The notes under the pieces were generated by a model. That model saw nothing but the letters and a program-made list of their open reading frames with translations, searched no databases and was not told the origin of the DNA. A stretch of DNA of 64,000 bases from Ciona intestinalis (taxonomy: Eukaryota > Chordata > Ascidiacea > Phlebobranchia > Cionidae). A program made the position numbers and the translations under genes. Below are positions 57,772 to 64,000 of this stretch, one piece after another (position 1 is the stretch's first letter; every line of letters starts with the position of its first letter). The stretch is taken from the NCBI RefSeq assembly GCF_000224145.3, contig NW_004190420.2, positions 1 through 64,000 of the forward strand, written 5' to 3'.

Positions 57772-60367
57772 TTAATCAAGCTGTAGACTGTAGACAACCT
57801 CAGAAGTTAACTGACTGTGGCGTGGCACGTTAAGTTCTCTTATAGGTGGTATTGAGAAATCCTCTCCTTTTGCGAAAGAATCGTTTTCGGAATTAGTTTC
57901 CAAATTGTTCAAATATTCATAGTCATTTATGACCTCTGAAAACATAATAATAATAAATATCAAACTACAATCAACTTTTCTGAAGGTAATAAGTAAATGT
58001 TAACACAAAAGGATTTTATTTATGGGAATTATGTATTATTCTCATAGGCACGGTTTACAGACAACACAAGCTAATTTAAAATACAAGCCATTGACGTTTT
58101 ACATGCGATGTAAGCAAGACCTATTGGCTATGTTAATTACTGTATAGTCATTCTAAATAACTTTATGTTATTTAACTTAAATAAAAACACAAACCACATA
58201 ATAAACTTAATGGACCTAAACCAACACAAACAGTTAAAACATTTTTCTGTTATGATATACATAACTGTTACTGTTAGATTGAAACATTAATGAGTACATA
58301 TGCTTACCCTGCAGTTCAAATGAGTTGATGAGATTTAGAATAAAGTTTATTGTGAAGAACAAAGTAAGACTAAATGTTATAAATGCTGGAATGGTGATCG
58401 CCCAATACCTAGGAAAATATTAGTTACAACAACAACAACAACACAGTCCTGATAGGTGTTTAGAACTGTTTTCAATGCGACCTTGCACAACAGTGAGCAT
58501 GAAATTATTCATCATATATAATCTGCAGTGTAAATTTTAACTGCCAGACTGCTGAAGCTGAATATAGCAGTTCCTGAAAAAATTGTTGGCATGCTCATGT
58601 ATTTTCATGCACTATGGTTAAGAATTGGTATACAAACAAATCATTAGGGATGTGCTGAAGTTGAAAAAGCTCGGGTTCGCCGAGCGCCGAGCTTCAACGA
58701 AAAGCTCGGCACGAGCCCGAGCCCGAGCACCTATGACGTCATCAAGGAGAAAGGCGTACGAGAATGCGTTCCTATTCAGCCGAAAAGCGTCGCTAATCAA
58801 AATAATACAGAACACGTGGTTTGCGGTTAAAGACGCGTCTCGTTTCGTAATTTCTACTGTTGCAAAATGTAAAATTCATACAAAAAGTATTTAATTAAAA
58901 AAATATATATAATTGTTACAGCCAGTGGCGCAACTGGCAAGTTTCTACGCATGTTCATCTTGGATAATGTAACGATTATTTACGTCAGAATAAACCTTTA
59001 CGATCGTTACATCACAAACGAGATTGTTGAAAACAATCGTGTTTTATTCGCTTCTATACGATCTGCAGTTTGTGTATAATTTTTGTTTCTGATGATTAGT
59101 TTAAATGCAGGTAAATCGCGATTATGTGAGCGACGCTATCAGTAAATGGGAACCAACATAAATTGTAATATGATATTACAAAGTATCGTCCCGGCCGAGC
59201 TTGGACTGAAGCCAAAAAACCATCGGTTTGATGGCACCGGACGAGAAACAGAAGGTTCATTACATCATTTTCACGNNNNNNNNNNNNNNNNNNNNNNNNN
59301 NNNNNNNNNNNNNNNNNNNNNNNNNTTAGAACTGTTATCAATGTAACCATGCACAACAGTGAGCATGAAATTATTCATCATATATCACCTGCACTGTAAA
59401 TTTTAACTGCCAGACTGCTAAATATAGCTGTTCCTGACAAAATTGTTGGCATGCTCATTAATTGGTATACAAGCAATTAGGGATGCACATTACAGAATTT
59501 CGAATCAACAAATCCTCTTGTATTCGAATCTAATAACTATATTTTTGTGTTTGTGGGACTTACGAGAGTAAACGTTTCGCAACGTTTTTTCATAGCCTGC
59601 TATACGTTTCGTGAGGCAAAAACTACCAATAGTACAATTTTTGATCATTTTACAGCTCATGATCCAACAAGGCTACTATGAAAGAGTCAATAAACTGACT
59701 TAAGTGGGTAAAATTATTTTTTCTTATAAACATAAAAGATTCGAAATTCTAGATTCAAAATTCTAGATTTGAAATAAAGTTCTCTAAGATGTCCTAGAAT
59801 ACCTAATTATTCTGTAATGTGCATCCCTACAAGCAATGAAGCAAAGTATATCGCGAGCATTAATTTATTCTCATGTATTTTGCTTGGGATTTTATCCAAT
59901 TGTAAATTCATTGACTTGCAAAAACAAATTATGCCCAATGCCCATACTAACAAAAATAATATTAGTGCATATGTGTGTGTAGCTGCTATATTCTGCAGAA
60001 TTATATTTACCATGTAAAACAAGCTTTTATTGTAAATAATAAATATTATTATAAAAATATTATACCTTTGTGGATAGTAAGTGAAACCTATTTCATTCAA
60101 AATATGATCGGGAAGAATTGCCCAAGAAAGGTATAAACCTGAAGAAAAAAACGTGCACACTACAGTATATATCTAATCTGTATACAATATTCTTATTGAT
60201 TAAACATGAATTATCATACGTAGCAAAATTGTGCCAGTGCTATAAGTTTTGGCGAATAAATACTTAAGTTTTGATTTCAACTTACTCAATACGAGAAAGC
60301 TGGCCAAGTAGAGAACAAAACCTTGTAACGCTCTTTCGGGGCTTGGAGCAGGGCTATGCTGTGGCAT
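57772..60367 (-). CDS. pigp: PIGP, subunit of GPI-GlcNAc transferase
   Basis: Small ER-membrane subunit of the PIG-A complex, which starts GPI-anchor synthesis by adding GlcNAc to phosphatidylinositol. Exons 60286-60367, 60066-60138, 58308-58408, 57772-57935, phases consistent, 139 residues plus stop (human isoforms 134-158). MPQHSPAPSPERALQGFVLY opens the first membrane segment (VLYLASFLVLSLYLSWAIL), followed by the conserved loop LPDHILNEIGFTYYPQRYWA and a second span (AITIPAFITFSLTLFFTINF). The tail is polar and keeps the family's IPPIRELNVP near the end. Start ATG at 60367 matches the family. Intron 2 (58409-60065) holds an assembly gap and transposon sequence. ENGASE begins 5 nt after the stop. 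Confidence 0.95.
58424..58443. repeat. ACA trinucleotide microsatellite
   Basis: About six CAA/ACA units, in PIGP intron 2, 16 bases beyond the exon boundary. Confidence 0.8.
58456..58650 (+). repeat. Left copy of a block duplicated across the assembly gap
   Basis: TTTAGAACTGTTTTCAATGC...AACAGTGAGCATGAAATTAT...GGCATGCTCATG...GGTATACAAACAA. The same order reappears at 59326-59477 with scattered differences and small indels. Intronic in PIGP. Confidence 0.85.
58651..58740. repeat. GC-rich partial inverted repeat at the start of a possible hAT-like element
   Basis: Starts TTAGGGATGTGCTGAAG, then GCTCGGGTTCG..GAGCTTC facing GAAAAGCTCGG..GAGCCCGAGC. The TAGGGATG start sits at the position where the right-hand block is interrupted by the element at 59478. 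No matching right end is visible before the gap. Confidence 0.45.
59276..59325. other. Assembly gap (50 Ns)
   Basis: Fifty consecutive undetermined bases in PIGP intron 2. The true length is unknown. The duplicated block lies on both sides. Confidence 1.
59326..59477 (+). repeat. Right copy of the duplicated block
   Basis: TTAGAACTGTTATCAATGTA...AACAGTGAGCATGAAATTAT...TTGGCATGCTCATTAATTGG. Matches 58456-58650 in order, with a ~20-base deletion around ATGTATTTTCATGC. It ends in the left target duplication of the hAT element. Confidence 0.85.
59478..59829. mobile_element. Non-autonomous hAT-type element, 352 bp, with 8 bp target duplication
   Basis: Inverted ends TAGGGATGCACATTACAGAA and TTCTGTAATGTGCATCCCTA, about 20 bases each and essentially perfect. 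Flanking duplication CAAGCAAT at 59470-59477 and 59830-59837. An 8 bp duplication with a TAGGGATG-type terminus is typical of the hAT superfamily. The interior carries AT-rich short repeats (AATTCTAGATT) and no frame of note. Confidence 0.88.
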
Positions 60368-61030
60368 TTGACGCAAAACTTATTTAATTTGTTTTAAAGC
60401 AGTTGTTTTAAATGACCATGTACCAGAAACCTGAAATCATATATAGTATACTTACTACAGGTCAATATAACGTAGAGTCATTTACGTTTTCAACAAAGTC
60501 AAATTTTCTGCTGCAGGTAATTCCCCTAGTTTACAACTTAAAACGGTTAAAAAATAACATTTCGGTAACTATTTGGGGACCCTTTTAATAAGTAGCAGTC
60601 CACAACGGACCCAAAAGTCACTGTAATAACAACTCGGCGGTTAGTTAAATACAATCAAGAATTAAAATAAAGCTTCACAACGCGAAATATAATTGTTCTT
60701 GGCAGTAAAGATAGCCAAAATTAAAATTGTATCTAGGTTTCTGGTCATCGCCTGCTTTAATCTATTTGTATCTAGATTCCATCGCTTGCTTTATTATTTC
60801 TGCTTTCTATTATCAATTCAGCATTGCAATTTACGTAGTGACAGTGGTGCATTATAGCGGAAATTGCAAAACCGTGACGCTTTGGTGCCATTTCTGGCTG
60901 TACATGATCTTTTAAGTCGTAAACAACATTACGCTGTTGACGAGTTAGTGCAAATATGCCTGATTATATCTATCTATTGTGACTACAAACACAGTTAAAA
61001 ACATTCATTGAAAAGACATATTTATATGTA
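60368..61030. promoter_or_regulatory. Upstream region of the PIGP-ENGASE unit
   Basis: The promoter of PIGP, and so of the presumed operon, should lie just right of 60367. No TATA box or other core element can be called. The open frame at 60727-60915 (+) has no support as a gene. Confidence 0.4.
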
Positions 61031-61216
61031 TATTAGGATGGGACACATTTAGCACATAATATCCAAATATCCTGATCATGTTTTAAACAAATACCAACGG
61101 TCGATGTGAGTAGTAAGAATACAGTTTTATAACTCTTTGAGTGTTATTTGTTTATTATCAAATGGGGCGCGATAATAGAATGAGTAGATGTCCAATCTTC
61201 CCCCACCCTACTATAC
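61031..61216 (+). mobile_element. MITE, ~200 bp TIR family, rightmost copy
   Basis: The left end is shortened (TATTAGGATGGGACACATTT) and the right end intact (CTTCCCCCACCCTACTATAC). Internal TTTAGCACATAATATCCAAA is intact. Confidence 0.85.
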
Positions 61217-64000
61217 TCTGATTTTATTTTAATGCCTTTTAACATGATTCACAATAAATGGCGGTTTGATGCATTTTAAACATGCTGTTCGTCAAGTTTT
61301 AATGTCCAAGCTTGGATATCAGGCGAGCGTCACGTTGATATATTTGTCTGCAACTGATTCAATCAAAACAGAATCGTTAACGAAGTGGTACATAACAAAC
61401 ATAATTAAACATATTTGCTGTAAATGAAAACCATCACCAACAAGTACTTTCGACAAGCATAAACCAGTGTTATACGACTCGAGGCGTGAGAAGAACAAAT
61501 AACTTGATCTGTGCAGGAGCGGTTTCGACCTTGGAGGAGATAAAAGCTAACACAAGCGCGTCTTTTATTGTCGCAGTTTGCTTAAATTAGAATGTCGCAA
61601 ATATGCCGTATTTCTCTGCTCAAATATTGTGGGAGCGTGATTCTGCTCCAATTCACAATTTATAGCTGTGTAGGCTATTCGTAGTACGGTTACGACAGAA
61701 TTTATAAGACATACAAGTTTTAACATATACAATCCAGTAGATGTCGCTTTTGAGTTTTAATACCATAAAATCTGGGGAACCAGGTGATTGTCTGTTTAAA
61801 TTGTTGGTCTGAATTAATACAGTCAGGTCATTAGCTTATTAACAGGAGAGTCAGGTATTACAGTTCATAGGAAATGTAAAGAAACTCGAAAATGTCATGA
61901 CAGCAGCTCGTCTTGTGTTCATGCGGTAATACGTGTTGCGATTACCGGGATTAAACGGTTCGAGCAAGTTGATCGGTTGGGAAGATATACATTACGTCAG
62001 CCTCAAATGTCGATGCGGCGAGCAAAATCCGCTTAAGGAAACCTCAACCAACATTTCACGTAGACTCGGTGACGACATTAGGAACGAACCCCGAGGTCTC
62101 AATCCAAGCAAACGTTGCCTTTTATGCCGAAAGCCAACCCACAAGCACGAGTTACGAAACAATATACTCTGACGTTGTTTGAAAACAGTTTTCTGGTAGC
62201 TTTCGAGCAATAACGCAGGCCGTGACGTATTCAAAGGGACCACATTCCTTCAACCAATCAGACCCTTAAGTAGTCAGGTGACGAGGTAACACACACTTCT
62301 CCTTATTTCTCAAACATTTTACTTCGTATAGCCGCGTTTTTCTATCCTCTCTACTTTAGTTGCGATCAACAGACGTAAAGACGAAAGTAAATAGACGATT
62401 TTTGAAGACGGTTTCGCGAAAAGGGATTTATAACCGAACCTGCAGGCTGCTAAGCGCATAGCAAAATGAGTTTGCAGCTCGTAAGGAATGTTGTACGTTG
62501 TACTTCCATACAGTTGAATTAGTACTTATTGAGGTGTGCGATATTTGTAAGAATATGTCTGTACAGTATTGCGTTAAGTGAATATTCTCACAGAGTTATA
62601 AGTAGCGGAGTCGTCAAGTTACCGGTTCACGCGCGATAAATTTAGAATTACTCACACCTTTTTATACGCTGTAATCCTACAGGACTAAGCCGGTAAATAC
62701 TTCGCAGCTTCTTATTTCTACCAAGCCACAGCTTCGTTCGTTTGTACTCGTTTTGCTTGAGAAAGTGACCAAACGGTGTCAGAACAACGATCATCAGAAG
62801 TACAGGTCAATCCACCCGCGCTGTACTAGAAGGTGTGGAATGTCAATAAAGCTTCAGCGGTTAATGATTAGTTCGCACGGAACGTGACAAGGCAAGCTCG
62901 TTAATAGATTTAGAAAACAAGATTTGGTGTCAGCAAACGGAAACACAAATGCACTTGAAGGCAAAACAAATCTCGGTGTGTTTGCGCTAACATATTTCTG
63001 GTTAAGGTCGGTTCCTCTAGACGGCTAGAGTAATCAAAGGTCGTTGAATTCAGAAGGGTAATTGTTTTATTAAATTCACCGCGACCGGTAATTGATTGAG
63101 AGATTACATCCGCATGGTGTCTAGCTTTATACTCTCTTTGTCTTTAATCCCTCTAGAGGTACAAGTACTTAATCATCAGAATTTGAGAGAAAGGACCCTG
63201 TCACGATTGAATTTTAACCGAATACATTTTTTGATTTAAAATCAGCTTCAAAGCTGCCTCTGTATTTCGAAAAAAACGATACCGACGCAGAGACCAGGGC
63301 ACTTTTACAATCTTTACTTATCAGAAATTTGGAACGTGCCTTAAAAGTAGGCCAGATTGGGTCGAAGTGTCAACTTTTTGTCATCCAGTTGTTGCTTTGC
63401 GAGTTGTTCTGTCGCATCATGCGTGGGTTTGCTAGACAAGACAAACAAGGCGCCAGAAAACTGTCGATCGTGTTCAAATATACACTGTGGATGTGATTAG
63501 ATTTGAAATTCCGACCCGCACAGGTAGCACTTGTTATTAATTTGCGTTGAAGCTAATCTATTGTGGCGAAGTAACCATTGTTCGTCGTAGGATTTTTCGA
63601 ATGGTAAATAGTTTTATTTTTGAAAGGTGGACCGGTTGTTCAATTCGCTATTTGTATTATGACGTATTTGCTCAATGGGAGCACACTGTCTCGACATTGT
63701 TATAGTAGTGTGTGACGTAATTGCCAAAAATGGCCGAAATAGTTGCTTGGTAACCCTCCAAATAATGATTCGCTTTAACTTTTATCAACGACTGCAACAG
63801 TTAAGTAGTAAACAGGGACAGTGTTGGTAGTGGTACATGAACGTTTGATAAGTGTACGCAAACTAACTTAGTTTTTAATATCAGAGCCCGCGGCTACGGG
63901 ATAGTCACAGTAAGCCCATTGTTAGTTATGCGGTTGCGGGAAAGGCAAGCGCAAACAAAATCTCTAACAATACCTCCTATTCTGGTGGACAGCATCCAGC
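61217..64000. other. Gene-free right edge
   Basis: About 2.8 kb without a supported gene, RNA gene or TIR element. The frames at 61933-62172 and 61992-62243 overlap on opposite strands and resemble nothing. They may be unrecognised exons of a gene beyond the window, but nothing in the sequence shows it. Confidence 0.45.

Noticed and set aside
58618..58894. Overlapping frames on both strands with Arg/Ala-rich runs
   Set aside because: The runs come from the GC-rich inverted repeat near 58,670-58,735 in a PIGP intron, not from a protein gene.
61933..62243. Two opposite-strand frames with several cysteines and arginines
   Set aside because: They are mirror readings of one another and neither has splice sites or a recognisable zinc-finger spacing.

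Overview
The window looks like nuclear DNA of an ascidian, most likely Ciona. The sequence is AT-rich, and multi-exon animal genes have short GT-AG introns. There are at least seventeen copies of one ~200 bp terminal-inverted-repeat element, two tRNA-headed SINE fragments, and two genes separated by 5 nt on the same strand, as in ascidian trans-spliced operons. The species call is inference; no RNA gene or organelle sequence was found. Exon models were built by hand from splice sites and reading phase. Where stated, the summed coding length is a multiple of three.

Left part (1-27 kb), all genes on the minus strand. A large secreted gene with vWA and fibronectin III domains starts at 12,647 and runs off the left edge. 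Next come a six-exon NDNF-like secreted gene (14,407-16,771) and a ten-exon coiled-coil/disordered protein of unknown function (20,398-26,160). Most of the miniature inverted-repeat elements lie here, in introns and spacers.

Centre (28-44 kb). CSE1L (exportin-2, 20 exons, minus) is arranged head to head with an intronless ZFYVE21 gene (plus). An intronless OSGEP/Kae1 gene and a ten-exon CYP26-like cytochrome P450 follow on the plus strand. The miniature elements are essentially absent from this stretch.

Right part (46-64 kb), genes on the minus strand: a tomoregulin-like receptor precursor (signal peptide, Kazal, EGF, one membrane span), SSR4 (TRAP-delta), and ENGASE directly downstream of PIGP. 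PIGP and ENGASE are separated by only 5 nt and are probably one operon. PIGP intron 2 holds a 50-base assembly gap flanked by a duplicated block, and a 352 bp hAT-type element with intact target duplications. The last 3.6 kb shows no gene.

Several genes act in the secretory route: SSR4 at the translocon, PIGP in GPI-anchor synthesis, and ENGASE in trimming free N-glycans. The vWA/FN3, NDNF-like and tomoregulin-like products would use that route. CSE1L and OSGEP are housekeeping genes for nuclear transport and tRNA modification. I found no new defence or mobile system. The most useful leads are the PIGP-ENGASE operon, the P450 with an unusual I-helix, the degenerate third vWA domain, and the nested transposons.
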